A DNA stretch of 64,000 nucleotides from Pseudoduganella violacea (GCF_014191875.1 NZ_JACHXD010000002.1:1-64000), one strand, 5' to 3'. Numbered from the stretch's first letter, positions 44,347 through 57,754 are shown. Numbers and translations: made by a program. The notes: a model not told the origin generated them from the letters alone.

Positions 44347-46749
44347 ATGAACAAGCATTTCAAGGCGGCCGTTACCGCATGCGCGGCGATGACCCTGGCT
44401 CCGCTGGCGATGGCGGAAAATGTGGCGGCGGCGGTGGCCGAGATGGCGGCGAACGGCGACGCGCCCGCGAACGCGAGCGGCAGCGAGCACGCCGCCGCCG
44501 CGGCCGGCCCGATCGCTTCGGTGGAAGTGGTGTCGCGCAAGACCCGCTCCTCGGTCGACCTGAAACGCGACGAAATCCAGAAAATCCTGCCCGGCACCAA
44601 TCCGCTGAAGGCCTTGCAAACCCTGCCCGGCGTCAGCTTCCAGACCGCCGACCCATGGGGCAATAATGAGCAGAACCTCTCACTCTTCATCCACGGCTTC
44701 AGCGGCCAGCAACTGGGCTACACCATGGACGGCGTGCCGCTGGGCGACCAGCAGTACGGCAACTACAACGGCCTGTCGCCGCAGCGCGCCGTCACCAGCG
44801 AGAACGTGCGCAGCGTGATCCTCTCGTCCGGCGCCGGCGACCTGGCGACCGCCTCGACCAGCAATCTGGGCGGCACCATCGAAACCTTCAGCAGCGACCC
44901 ATCGAGCAAGCAAGGCTTCTCGGCGCAGCAGACGGTGGGCAGCCACCGCACCTCGCGCACCTTCCTGCGCTACGACACCGGCAGCTTCGGCGACGGCAGC
45001 AGCGCCTATGTCTCGGCCCTGCACCACGAGGCGCGCGCCTGGGACTTCAAGGGCCGCCAGGGCGGCGACCAGATCAACGCCAAGTATGTGAACCTGAACA
45101 GCAAGGGCAAGCTGACGCTCTACTTCAACTACAACGACAAGATCGAACCGAACGAGGACAGCACGGTGCACGTGGCCGGCGAAACCAGCGCGCCTTATAC
45201 CCGTCCCTTCCTGTACCCGGACTTCAACGCCGCCCTGTCCTACCTGTCGCCCACCGGCGCCACGCCTGCGGCCGAAGGCAACAACTACCGCAACTACTAC
45301 AGCGACGCCCAGCGCAAGGACTATCTGGCCTACGCCAAATACGACTGGCACCTGAACGACAACACCAGCTGGTCGAACCAGGTCTACTACCACTACGACG
45401 ACGGCGTGGGCGTGGTGGCCGGCCCGATCGGCGTGGCCGGCCTGCCGGCGTTGTTCGCGGTCTACTATCCGAACCAGAACCTGAAGCAGGTGTTCGGCAA
45501 TTTCGGCTACGCCACCCGCACCACGGAATACAAGATCAAGCGCGGCGGCCTGCTGTCCACGCTGCGCACCGAAATCGGCGAGCACAAGCTGCAGGCCGGC
45601 GTCTGGGTCGAGCGCAATGAGTCGGAAGCCTACCGCCGCTGGTACGCGCTGGATGTGAACAATCCAAGCAGCCCATACGACCGTCCAGCGAATCCGCTGA
45701 TCATCCAGTACGGCAGCGAAATCCGCAACACCGTGGTGCAGCTGCATGCGCAGGACGAATGGCGCGTGCATCCCGACGTCTCGCTGCTGGCCGGCTTCAA
45801 ATCGAGCCTGCAGTTCGCCAAGGGCGACTTCCCGGTACAGCCGCGCAAGGGCGCGATTGCCGGCGGCTCGAGCGCCCTGCCGGTGGGCGAGATCGACACC
45901 AAGAAATGGTTCCTGCCGCAGATCGGCGCGCGCTGGGACGTGACCCCGCAAGACCAGGTCTTCGTCAACCTGCAAAAGAATATGCGCCAGTTCGTGACCT
46001 ATGGCGGTGGCGGCGCCTCGCCATGGAGCTTGGCCAGCCAGTCCGCTTTCGATCTGTTCAAGCAGACCGCCAAACCGGAAACCTCCGTTACCTTTGAAAC
46101 CGGCCTGCGCACCAGCCGCCAGCTGAACTGGGGACCGCTGCAAGCCTTCGACGGCCAGGTCAACTTCTACCATGTGAGCTTCAAGGACCGCCTGCTGCAA
46201 ATCAGCCCGACCCCGGTGATCTCCGCCATCATCGGCGGCAATCCGGTGCTTGCCAACGTCGGCAATGTACGTACCGATGGCGTCGACCTGTCCGGCACCT
46301 TCCACTTCGGCCGCCAGTTCTCCTTCTACAACGCGCTGTCCTACAACCGCTCCAAGTACGAGGACAACTACAATAACGGCGCAGCGCTGGTGCCGACCTC
46401 CGGCAAGAAAGTGCCGGGCAGCCCGGAATGGATGAACAAATTCGTCGCCACCGTCAATGTGGCCGACACCGAGTTCCAGCTGATCGGCGACTACGTGGGC
46501 AAGCGCTACGCCACCTACACCAATGACCTCAGCGTGCCGAGCTACTTCCTGATGAGCCTTGGCGTATCGGGCAAGCTGCCCTTCATGAACGGCGGCTGGC
46601 TGAAGAACGCGCGTTATCGCCTGAACATCAGCAACCTGGCCGACCGCCGCGGCAGCCTGAATGTGGTGGTGGGCGCGGCCGACAAGACCTACAACACCTT
46701 CCCGATCGCGCCGCGCCAGGGCTTCCTGACCCTGATGGCGGACTTCTGA
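44347..46749 (+). CDS. TonB-dependent outer membrane receptor
   Basis: 800 residues from ATG 44347; the frame start at 44311 is rejected because the signal peptide begins at MNKHFKAAVTACAAM. The plug domain has SVEVVSRKTRSSVDL, LQTLPGVSFQTADPWG and YTMDGVPLGDQQYGNYNG; 22-strand barrel segments follow, ending in GFLTLMADF. Its stop overlaps the ATG of a glycerophosphodiesterase gene by one base, so the pair probably imports or processes a phosphodiester substrate. The ligand itself cannot be read. Confidence 0.92.
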   Translation: MNKHFKAAVTACAAMTLAPLAMAENVAAAVAEMAANGDAPANASGSEHAAAAAGPIASVEVVSRKTRSSVDLKRDEIQKILPGTNPLKALQTLPGVSFQTADPWGNNEQNLSLFIHGFSGQQLGYTMDGVPLGDQQYGNYNGLSPQRAVTSENVRSVILSSGAGDLATASTSNLGGTIETFSSDPSSKQGFSAQQTVGSHRTSRTFLRYDTGSFGDGSSAYVSALHHEARAWDFKGRQGGDQINAKYVNLNSKGKLTLYFNYNDKIEPNEDSTVHVAGETSAPYTRPFLYPDFNAALSYLSPTGATPAAEGNNYRNYYSDAQRKDYLAYAKYDWHLNDNTSWSNQVYYHYDDGVGVVAGPIGVAGLPALFAVYYPNQNLKQVFGNFGYATRTTEYKIKRGGLLSTLRTEIGEHKLQAGVWVERNESEAYRRWYALDVNNPSSPYDRPANPLIIQYGSEIRNTVVQLHAQDEWRVHPDVSLLAGFKSSLQFAKGDFPVQPRKGAIAGGSSALPVGEIDTKKWFLPQIGARWDVTPQDQVFVNLQKNMRQFVTYGGGGASPWSLASQSAFDLFKQTAKPETSVTFETGLRTSRQLNWGPLQAFDGQVNFYHVSFKDRLLQISPTPVISAIIGGNPVLANVGNVRTDGVDLSGTFHFGRQFSFYNALSYNRSKYEDNYNNGAALVPTSGKKVPGSPEWMNKFVATVNVADTEFQLIGDYVGKRYATYTNDLSVPSYFLMSLGVSGKLPFMNGGWLKNARYRLNISNLADRRGSLNVVVGAADKTYNTFPIAPRQGFLTLMADF

Positions 46750-47900
46750 TGGACGGCCTGTTCGCTTCTGGCGGCACAGGCCGCGTGCTGTCGCGCCGTG
46801 GCTTCATCACGGCCGCGGCGGCGGTGGGCGGCGCCCTCGCCGCCTCGCCCTTGGCCGCATCGCCGCTGCTGGCCGCGCCAAGCGGCGCCGCGCGGCCGCT
46901 GGTCTTCGCCCACCGCGGGGCCAGCGCCCTGCGTCCCGAACACACCCTGGCCGCTTACGCCAAAGCCATCGCCGACGGCGCCGACTACATCGAACCGGAC
47001 CTGGTGTGCACCAAGGACGGCGTGCTGGTGGCTCGCCACGAAGCCAATCTGAGCGAAACCACCGACGTTGCGCGGCGTCCCGAATTCGCCGGCCGCCGCG
47101 CCAAAAAGACCATCGACGGCGAGACCCACGAAGGCTGGTTCGTCGACGACTTCACCCTGGCCGAGCTGAAAAAACTGCGCGCCATCGAACGCATTCCGCA
47201 ATCGCGTCCCGGCAGCGCGGAATTCGACGGCATGTTCCAGGTGGTGAGTTTTGAGGAAGTAATCGATTTCGTCGCGGCGCAAGCAGCCATCGCCGGCCGC
47301 GTGATCGGCCTGGTGCCCGAGCTGAAAAGCTCGACCTACTTCGCCGGCGTCGGATTGAAATTGGAAGACCGTTTCATCGCCACCCTGGCCGAGCACGAAT
47401 ACACGCGCCGCAATCCAGTGGAAATCCAATCGTTTGAAGTGGCGAACCTGAAATATGTGCGCGACAAACTGGGGCGGCGCGCCAATCTGCGCCTGATGCA
47501 GCTGGTCGGCGTCGGGCCGCGCAAGCCCAGCGACATCGCCGCATCCGGCGGCAGCCTGACGTATGAAAAAATGTGCACGCCCGCCGGCCTGCGCGAAATC
47601 GCCACCTACGCCGACGTCTTCGCCCCGCCGACGCGCGCCCTGATCCCGCTCAAGGCCGACGGCAAGCTGGCCGAACCGACCGCGCTGAGCGCCGACGCCA
47701 AAGCCGCCGGCCTGCGCGTGGAAACCTGGACCTTCCGCCCCGAAAACCGCTTCCTCGCCGCCGACTTCCGCGACGGCGGCAGCGAGCACGCCCGCAACCC
47801 CGCCGGCTCGGTCGCCGAGATGCGCCGCTACCTCAAGCTCGGCCTCGACGGCTTCTTCACCGACGACCCCGCCCTCGGCCGCCTCGCCGCCGACAGCTAA
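46749..47900 (+). CDS. Glycerophosphodiester phosphodiesterase, Tat-exported
   Basis: 383 residues. Hydrolyses deacylated phospholipids to glycerol-3-phosphate and an alcohol. The N-terminus has a Tat signal (SRRGFITAAAAVGG) and a long hydrophobic h-region, so it acts in the periplasm. Catalytic motifs: FAHRGASALRPEHTL, then DYIEPDLVCTKDGVLVARHE, with the ending DGFFTDDP. Length fits GlpQ rather than UgpQ. Coupled to the TonB receptor. Confidence 0.93.
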   Translation: MDGLFASGGTGRVLSRRGFITAAAAVGGALAASPLAASPLLAAPSGAARPLVFAHRGASALRPEHTLAAYAKAIADGADYIEPDLVCTKDGVLVARHEANLSETTDVARRPEFAGRRAKKTIDGETHEGWFVDDFTLAELKKLRAIERIPQSRPGSAEFDGMFQVVSFEEVIDFVAAQAAIAGRVIGLVPELKSSTYFAGVGLKLEDRFIATLAEHEYTRRNPVEIQSFEVANLKYVRDKLGRRANLRLMQLVGVGPRKPSDIAASGGSLTYEKMCTPAGLREIATYADVFAPPTRALIPLKADGKLAEPTALSADAKAAGLRVETWTFRPENRFLAADFRDGGSEHARNPAGSVAEMRRYLKLGLDGFFTDDPALGRLAADS

Positions 47901-47919
47901 ACCGCCTTTGATCCAACGC

Positions 47920-48022
47920 AAAAAATGTCCACCCTGGTGTCAGGCACCAGAGGTGGACATTCTTTGATATTTCTCAAGAAATGTCCGACCCTGGTGCCTG
48001 ACACCAGGGTGGACATTGTTTG
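47920..48022. repeat. Pair of palindromic repeats of the AATGTCC family
   Basis: Two imperfect hairpins (cores 47924-47961 and 47980-48017) between convergent genes, each ending in a TTTG box. The loops are TCAGG in the first and CCTGA in the second, so the two copies face opposite ways. This is the geometry of paired REP-type elements. They probably also end transcription from both sides. Confidence 0.85.
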
Positions 48023-48040
48023 ATTTAGCGCAAATGGGGC

Positions 48041-49192
48041 TTAGGCCTTTGGCAGGCTGCGGGTCAGGTCGACCCAGCTTTGCGGCTGCGGTTTGGCGCG
48101 TTCGCGCACGCCGAAGAAGGTGACGACCAGCTCGCCGTCCTTGTCGAAGAATTCGACCGAGGTGACGCCGGCGCGCTGTACGATGTAGCCGGTCTTCAAA
48201 GCGCTTTCGCGGACGTGCAGGTTGAAGTTGGGGTCGAGCACGTTGTACCACTCGCCGCTGGCGGCGGTCTTTTCGATCTTGCCGCTGAAGATTTGCGTCA
48301 CCGCGTCATTGCCGAGGAAGGCCATGATGGACAGCTGCTGCTTGGCCGAGTCGTCCAGCAGCTTGCGCATGGCTTGCGGCGAGATGCGCTGCACCACGCC
48401 AGCCGGTGCCAGACGCATGGCTTGTTCGCGCGTCAGGCCGAATTCGCGCACGATGCGGTTGAATTGGTGCACGTCGGTCATCTCTTGCCAGGCCAGCTGG
48501 AACTCTTTCACGTCGACGGCGCTGTCGGCTTTTTCCGCGGCTTTCGGCGCGGCGCCGGCGATTTTCAGTTCGCCGGTTTGCTGCGGATGACGGAAATCGG
48601 CCACGATCTTGTCGAAGGCGGCGATGCCGGCTTCGTTCTTCAGGTAGACCTTGTGCGCGGCATTGCCTTGCGCGTCGAAGAACTGCAGGCTGCGCGTGAT
48701 GGCGCCGTCGCGGCCGGGCTGCACCACGGCGAAGGCGTGCTTCCAGTTGGCGAAGTGGAAACGCAGGTCGATGTCGCCGCCCAGGTAGCCGCCGGCCACG
48801 CTGCGCAGGCGCGCTTCGCTTTCCTTGTCCTTTTCCTTATCGCCGGTCGGCGCTTCCTGCTTGACGCGCATGGCCACGCCGGTGCGTTCCAGCACGGCGT
48901 TTTCATTGCGGGTCAGGGCCATCACCGTGCCCAGGTCGAGGGCGCGGCGCATGATGTCGCTGGCGGCATGCTCGCTGTCGCTCAGGCGGGTCGCGGTCTT
49001 GCCAATGCCGGTGGCCAGCAGTTCTGCCTCGGATACGTTCAGCGCGCGCGCCGCATCGCGGATCTGCAGCTTTGGCTGCTCCGCTTTGAGCGTGGCCCAA
49101 CGCTCGCCCAGCGCGGGCGCGGCGCTCACGCAGGCTGCGCTCAGCAGCATGGAAGCGGCTAGCGCGAGCGCGTAACGATGTTTGGTTTTCAT
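48041..49192 (-). CDS. Hemin-degrading factor (HmuS/HemS) homologue with a signal peptide
   Basis: 383 residues. The body has the two tandem HmuS repeats: RDAARALNVSEAELLATG in the first and HQFNRIVREFGLTREQAMRL in the second, with FHFANWKHAFAV and WYNVLDPNFNLHV strands. Family members bind or degrade heme in the cytoplasm. Here a clear Sec signal peptide (MKTKHRYALALAASMLLSAA...) precedes it, predicting a periplasmic protein, which is unusual. Nineteen bases after the receptor gene, so in one operon with it. Heme binding in the periplasm is inferred. Confidence 0.85.
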   Translation of the reverse strand: MKTKHRYALALAASMLLSAACVSAAPALGERWATLKAEQPKLQIRDAARALNVSEAELLATGIGKTATRLSDSEHAASDIMRRALDLGTVMALTRNENAVLERTGVAMRVKQEAPTGDKEKDKESEARLRSVAGGYLGGDIDLRFHFANWKHAFAVVQPGRDGAITRSLQFFDAQGNAAHKVYLKNEAGIAAFDKIVADFRHPQQTGELKIAGAAPKAAEKADSAVDVKEFQLAWQEMTDVHQFNRIVREFGLTREQAMRLAPAGVVQRISPQAMRKLLDDSAKQQLSIMAFLGNDAVTQIFSGKIEKTAASGEWYNVLDPNFNLHVRESALKTGYIVQRAGVTSVEFFDKDGELVVTFFGVRERAKPQPQSWVDLTRSLPKA

Positions 49193-49211
49193 ATCACTCT
49201 CCTTGGGTGGA

Positions 49212-51473
49212 TTAGTACATCAGCTTGAAACTTACAGCAGCCGTGCGGCCTGGGCGCGCATAGCGTTCGATATCGGCCTTGGCGCTCGCCGCCAGGGCAC
49301 GCGCCTGGGCGTAGTCCCAGTATTTGCGGTCGCCCAGGTTGTAGATGCCGGCGTTGATGGTGGCGTTCTTGCCGATATTCCAGTAGCCGGTCAGGTCCAG
49401 CACCGTCGATGCCGGCACGTCGAACATCTGCAGGATCTTGCCGCTGCGCGGGTCGGTGATGCTCGATTCGGCCTGGCGGCCACGCGCATGCACCGCGCTC
49501 AGGGCCGCGCCGCCGCGCTTGGCGGGATCATCCCAGGCCAGCGTGGTGGTGAATTTGGCCGGCAGGGCCGAGGCCAGGTCCGACTTCTTGCCGGTTTCCT
49601 TATCCTGCGAGCGGCCCTTGGCGACACCGGCCGCCAGATCCACGCTGAAGCCGTTCAGCGGCGCCGAGAAGGCGCCCAGGTCCAGGCGTACCGAGGCTTC
49701 CGCGCCCCAGGTGCGCGCCTTGCCCATGTTCTCCGGACGGTACAGGCCAGAGGTCAGCGTTGGGTAGTTAACCGGATCATCCGCCTGCGGCGCATACTCG
49801 ATGAAGTTCTTGTAGCGCGTGTTGAACACGGATGCGCTCAGCTGCACGCCCTTGGCCGCCTCGCCCTTCAGGCCCAGTTCAAAGGCGTCGCTCGTTTCTT
49901 TTTTCAGATTGCTGTTGCCCAGCACCGCGTAGCCCTGGCCTGCACCGGTATAGCTGAAGGAGTCGAAGGTGCCGGTTTGCTCGATAGCGGTCGGAATGCG
50001 CGTGCCGCGATGGTATTGCAGGTAGACGCTCAGTTCCGGTTTCAGGTAGACGCTCAGGTTCAGGCTCGGCGTCAGATAGCTGTAGTCTTGCTTGCCCAGC
50101 TCCTTGGCGGCGTTGGGCACGGCGATCGCGTAATTCTGCAGATTCTTCGGCTTCATCTGCTGATGCTCGGCGCGCAGGCCAGGGGTCAGCGCGCTCTTGT
50201 AGCCGCCCAGCTCAAAGCCCAACTCGGCGCGCACATAGGCGGCCAGCTTGCGCGTGTCCACATCGGCCATGCGGTTCTTCCTGGTGATCTGGTGCGCGCC
50301 GGTGGCGAGGATGGTGCGGTCTTCGCGCCATGGGCGGCGGCTCTCGGTATTTTCGAAGCTCAGGCCATAGTTCAGCAGCAGCTGGGCGTTGAGCTGCTTG
50401 CTTGCATTGCTGGCCAGGCCGACGCTCTTGTTGTAGTAGCCCGTATCGATGCTGCGATCGGCCGGCGAGCCGAAGGTATAGCGCGCGTTGGTGTGATCGT
50501 CCACCTTCGAATCCTGCACATAGATGCGGCTTTCCAGCGTGTCGAACCAGCTGCGGCCGCGCATCTCATGGTCGGCGCTCAGACGGTTGCGGCGGGTCTT
50601 CGAGGTTTGCAGCGCGCCTTGCGGATAGTTGGTGCTGAGCTTATTGATGAAGCGGCGCTCATGCTCGTTGCGGTAGCCGTCGAAGGTGAAGCCCAGCTTG
50701 TGGCCGGCCAGCGGCGTCCAGCTGAATTTCGCCAGCAGTGCGTCGGACGACCAGTCGTCCGGATTCTGCGCCACATCGCCTTCGCTGCGCTGCTGTTCGC
50801 CCTTGCGGTGGACGTACAATGCCATCGCCTTCACCGCGCCCGACTGCACGGCGCCGGTCAGCGCGTGCATCTTGGCCTTGTCCACGCCGGTATAGCCGAA
50901 TTTGTATTCGGCGTAGGTGGGACGCTGCGCGCTCACAAAGTCTTCCGGCGACTTGGTGACGAAGGAGACGGAGCCGCCCAGGCCCGGCGTGCCGGCACCG
51001 GCCGCCGAGGTACCGGAGCCGATGCGCACTTCGCGGAAGGTCTCAGGATCGAAATAATCGCGGCCGATGCCGAAGCTGCCCAGCGTGGTCGCATCGGGCT
51101 TCGGCGCCGCATCCGGCAGCGCGATGCCATCCAGATCCAGGCTGACGCGGTTGCCCTCGACGCCGCGGATATTGAAGCCGGTATTGCCGGCGCCATCCCA
51201 GATATTGCCCGAGCCGCTGGCGGCCAACGGCACGCTGATCAAAGGCTCATAGCGCGCCATGCCCGCCATATCGGTGACGGCACGCTTGGTCAGGTCCTCA
51301 GCGGTAAGCTTGGTATTGGTGCCGGTACGGGCCGATGCCGCCTCATCGCGCTTGGCGGTGACGAGGATTTCGCCCAATTGGGAAGCGGGAGCAGCGGTCT
51401 GGGCCAGCGCCACAGGGCTGAAAGCGGTCAGCAGCAGCACCGCCAAACGGTGCGGACGAGGGAAAGCAGGCAT
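49212..51473 (-). CDS. TonB-dependent hemoglobin/heme-type receptor
   Basis: 753 residues. Signal peptide, then a TonB box region (LGEILVTAKRD), plug (GNTGFNIRGVEGNRVSLDLDG, IGSGTSAAGAGTPGLGG) and barrel with the hemoglobin-receptor-like NAGIYNLGDRKYWDYAQA and C-terminal AVSFKLMY. The link to heme comes from the hemin-degrading-factor homologue next door and from a Fur-box-like sequence upstream. No heme ABC importer is in the window. Confidence 0.92.
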   Translation of the reverse strand: MPAFPRPHRLAVLLLTAFSPVALAQTAAPASQLGEILVTAKRDEAASARTGTNTKLTAEDLTKRAVTDMAGMARYEPLISVPLAASGSGNIWDGAGNTGFNIRGVEGNRVSLDLDGIALPDAAPKPDATTLGSFGIGRDYFDPETFREVRIGSGTSAAGAGTPGLGGSVSFVTKSPEDFVSAQRPTYAEYKFGYTGVDKAKMHALTGAVQSGAVKAMALYVHRKGEQQRSEGDVAQNPDDWSSDALLAKFSWTPLAGHKLGFTFDGYRNEHERRFINKLSTNYPQGALQTSKTRRNRLSADHEMRGRSWFDTLESRIYVQDSKVDDHTNARYTFGSPADRSIDTGYYNKSVGLASNASKQLNAQLLLNYGLSFENTESRRPWREDRTILATGAHQITRKNRMADVDTRKLAAYVRAELGFELGGYKSALTPGLRAEHQQMKPKNLQNYAIAVPNAAKELGKQDYSYLTPSLNLSVYLKPELSVYLQYHRGTRIPTAIEQTGTFDSFSYTGAGQGYAVLGNSNLKKETSDAFELGLKGEAAKGVQLSASVFNTRYKNFIEYAPQADDPVNYPTLTSGLYRPENMGKARTWGAEASVRLDLGAFSAPLNGFSVDLAAGVAKGRSQDKETGKKSDLASALPAKFTTTLAWDDPAKRGGAALSAVHARGRQAESSITDPRSGKILQMFDVPASTVLDLTGYWNIGKNATINAGIYNLGDRKYWDYAQARALAASAKADIERYARPGRTAAVSFKLMY

Positions 51474-51573
51474 ATCGTTCCAGGGAAAAGAGGTCAGTAG
51501 AAAGCTGGCTCCTCAACCCGGCGCGACAGGCGCGTTACAACGGCGGAATGGCTGGCAAAGACGTCATCTTATC

Positions 51574-51592
51574 AAGAATGATTCTCATTCGC
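51574..51592 (-). promoter_or_regulatory. Fur-box-like operator of the heme receptor operon
   Basis: The 15-base GAATGATTCTCATTC core is an inverted repeat (GAATGA/TCATTC), and 13 of 19 positions agree with the Fur consensus. It sits about 100 bases before the receptor start, in a plausible promoter position. Confidence 0.7.
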
Positions 51593-51617
51593 AAGATGGC
51601 ATCGCTTTGATGTATCA

Positions 51618-51737
51618 CAAACAATGTCCAACCGTGGTGTCAGGCGGGGCCGCCGAGGCACCACGGTCGGACATTGTTTGCGCAAAATCAAAGAATGTCC
51701 GACTCCAGTGCCTGACACCAGGGTTGGACATTGTTTG
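51618..51737. repeat. Second pair of AATGTCC-family palindromic repeats
   Basis: First copy 51618-51680: same arms as the 36526 copy but with a larger loop (a CAGGCGGGGCC insertion). Second copy 51689-51737 with CCTGA in the loop, i.e. facing the other way. It lies between the heme receptor promoter and the ftsB end. Confidence 0.85.
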
Positions 51738-51749
51738 ATGAAAGTCAAA

Positions 51750-52064
51750 TCAGGGGGTGGGGTTGGCGGCGTCGGGGGCGGGACGGGTTTGGCCTTTGCC
51801 GAGGATCTGCACGTAGATCTCGTTTTGCTTGATCATGCTGAGCTCGTAGCGGGCGCGTTCTTCGACGGCGCCGGTGCCATCCTTGAGGTCGCGCACTTCG
51901 GAGTCGAGCTTGGCGTTGCGGCGTTCCAGTTCGTCGTTTTTCTTGTGGGCCGCGGCGACCTGCTCTTCGAGTTCGCCGACGCGCAGCCAGCCGCCTTTGC
52001 CCAGCCACAGGGGGTACTGGATCAGCACGAGCAATAAGGCGAGGGACAGGGTGATCAGGCGCAT
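51750..52064 (-). CDS. ftsB: Cell division protein FtsB
   Basis: 104 residues. A small bitopic divisome protein that joins FtsL and FtsQ. N-terminal membrane helix ([20 protein letters not shown]) followed by a periplasmic coiled coil ([20 protein letters not shown]) and a [16 protein letters not shown] segment. Position after eno is the usual order. Confidence 0.95.
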   Translation of the reverse strand: MRLITLSLALLLVLIQYPLWLGKGGWLRVGELEEQVAAAHKKNDELERRNAKLDSEVRDLKDGTGAVEERARYELSMIKQNEIYVQILGKGQTRPAPDAANPTP

Positions 52065-52115
52065 GGATGTTCTAATACCGCGGCCGGAATCGCTTCCGGC
52101 CGCAGGGTCTTGCTA

Positions 52116-53453
<1,338 letters not shown>

Positions 53454-53546
53454 TCACACGCCAAAATTGCTGCAAGGGTAACAGAGGACCGCCAGATGTG
53501 GAAGCGGGCCTGGCGTATGGAACGCGAGGCCCGCCCTTATGACAGA

Positions 53547-56134
<2,588 letters not shown>

Positions 56135-56293
56135 TCAAACTGGCCGCTTCTTCATCACAACGCCCCGAAAAAATCCGCCAACCGCGTTCTTTGCTGGGCA
56201 AACTGCCAAGATTGCCAATGTGCGCGTCCGAACAGAAGCGCCCGCCGCCAGCGTGGAAAATAGCATTATTTCAACACGCAACAGGAGGCGAGA

Positions 56294-56707
56294 ATGAGCA
56301 CCGAACGCGACGCTTATGGTAATTATGTGGATACCGGCCATACCGGCCCCGGTCCACGCCTGATGGGGGCCGATACGCTGATCGGCGACCATATCCATAA
56401 TTTGAAGAACGAGCATCTGGGGACAGTCAAGGAAATCATGCTCGATATGCAAAGCGGGCATGTGGCCTATGTGGTGATGGCCAGCGGCGGCGTGCTGACC
56501 ATCGGCGAGAAGCTGTTCGCCGTGCCCTGGGAGGCGCTGACCCTCGATGCCGCCAACAAGCGCCTGACCCTGAATATCGACAAGGAGCGCATCGAGAGCG
56601 CGCCCGGTTTCGACAAGGACAACTGGCCCGATATGGCGAACCAGACCTGGGCGGCCGAGGTGCATACCTATTACGGCACCACTTATAGCGGCGACAATCT
56701 GCGCTAA
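56294..56707 (+). CDS. PRC-barrel domain protein
   Basis: 137 residues, behind AGGAGG. A PRC-barrel domain from about residue 25 to 100 (GADTLIGDHIHNLKNEHLG, IMLDMQSGHVAYVVM, LFAVPWEALTLDAANKRLTL) and a short polar C-terminus with YYGTTY. Related proteins bind partners at photosynthetic reaction centres or act in stress response; the role here is unknown. Monocistronic, with a terminator shared with the convergent gene. Confidence 0.9.
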   Translation: MSTERDAYGNYVDTGHTGPGPRLMGADTLIGDHIHNLKNEHLGTVKEIMLDMQSGHVAYVVMASGGVLTIGEKLFAVPWEALTLDAANKRLTLNIDKERIESAPGFDKDNWPDMANQTWAAEVHTYYGTTYSGDNLR

Positions 56708-56729
56708 GACCGTATTTTCCTGTGGGTTT

Positions 56730-56763
56730 GGGGCGCGCATAGCAAGGGACGCGCCCCTTTTTT
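56730..56763. terminator. Rho-independent terminator
   Basis: GGGGCGCG / CGCGCCCC stem with a 12-base loop and six T after. Lies between convergent genes and serves the PRC-barrel gene. Confidence 0.85.
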
Positions 56764-56770
56764 CGCCCTC

Positions 56771-57754
56771 TTAAATGGTTTCGCTTTCGCGCAGGGTGAG
56801 CGGGCTATTCAGGGCATAGCGCGCGATATCGTCCTTGCGCATGAAGACCACGCCCGGCTTGCTCCTGGCATAGGCCAGGAACTGGTCCCAGGCGCGCACC
56901 ATCTGCGGCGTGCCGCTGATGCGATCATGGGCGCTGATCGACATCATGCGGCGGCGCGTGCCCGCTTCCTCATAGAGCTGGTCGAAATCGGCCGTGATCT
57001 GCTCGCGGAACTGCTGCGGCGTGTAGTTGCGGCCTTCGATCAGGAGGATGTCGTTATTGCGCAGGGTGTAGGGCACGACCACGAAGTCCTTGCCGTTGAC
57101 CTGCTCGATGAAGGGTTCGTCGCGGCTCAGATCATCGATGTGATAGAGGAAGCCCATTTCCTGCAGCAGCGACAGGGTATTCGGGCCGCGCCGCAGCCAG
57201 TTGCAGTTATACCCTTGCGGACGCTGTCCGCTGCCCTCCTCCACCATATCGCGCGCCGCCTGCAGGAAGGCTTTCTCTTCGCCGCGGCTCATCTGGAATT
57301 GCGAACTCCAGCGCGGGCCGTGGCCGGACGCCTCGTGGCCGCGCGCCACGATCTCGCGCGCCAGCTTGGGGTTCTTCCGCACCGCCTCGCCGATCATATG
57401 CGAGGTGACTTTGACGCCATGCTTGTCCCACAGGTCCAGCATGCGCGGCACGCCTTCGCGGTAGCCATAGGCAAACCATGTATTCGCGGCCGGGTCGGAT
57501 TTCATCGAAGCGGGGAAGTCGGCTTTGGGGAAAGGGCTGTCGGCGCCTTTCGGCGGCTGGCCGCCCGCCTCAAACTGCATCGAGATCGAGATGACGAGGC
57601 GCGCGCCATCGGGCCAGAAGCCGCCCGCCAGCGTGGGCGATGCGGCGACTGCGGCAGTTGGCGTGCCGGACAGCGCGGCGCCGGCTGCCAGCAGCGTGGC
57701 GCCAGTGCCGGCTTGAGCGAGGAAGCGGCGGCGCGAGGTGGTTTGGTTTGACAC
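56771..57754 (-). CDS. Polysaccharide deacetylase family protein, Tat-exported
   Basis: 327 residues from a GTG at 57754 behind AAGGAG. Tat signal SRRRFLAQAG. NodB-like fold with LVISISMQFEAGG at the first strand (Asp replaced by Glu or shifted relative to the D-D motif), HMIGEAVRKNPKLAREIVARGHEASGHG for the His-x-x-x-His metal pair, and SAHDRISGTPQM near the end. It is closest to the allantoinase-like/puuE type deacetylases. The substrate is uncertain. Confidence 0.85.
   Translation of the reverse strand: MSNQTTSRRRFLAQAGTGATLLAAGAALSGTPTAAVAASPTLAGGFWPDGARLVISISMQFEAGGQPPKGADSPFPKADFPASMKSDPAANTWFAYGYREGVPRMLDLWDKHGVKVTSHMIGEAVRKNPKLAREIVARGHEASGHGPRWSSQFQMSRGEEKAFLQAARDMVEEGSGQRPQGYNCNWLRRGPNTLSLLQEMGFLYHIDDLSRDEPFIEQVNGKDFVVVPYTLRNNDILLIEGRNYTPQQFREQITADFDQLYEEAGTRRRMMSISAHDRISGTPQMVRAWDQFLAYARSKPGVVFMRKDDIARYALNSPLTLRESETI

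Noticed and set aside
36526-51737. A possible CRISPR array, because similar palindromic repeats recur
   Set aside because: The copies are spread over 15 kb, mostly palindromic and without regular spacers. No CRISPR array or cas gene is seen in the window.
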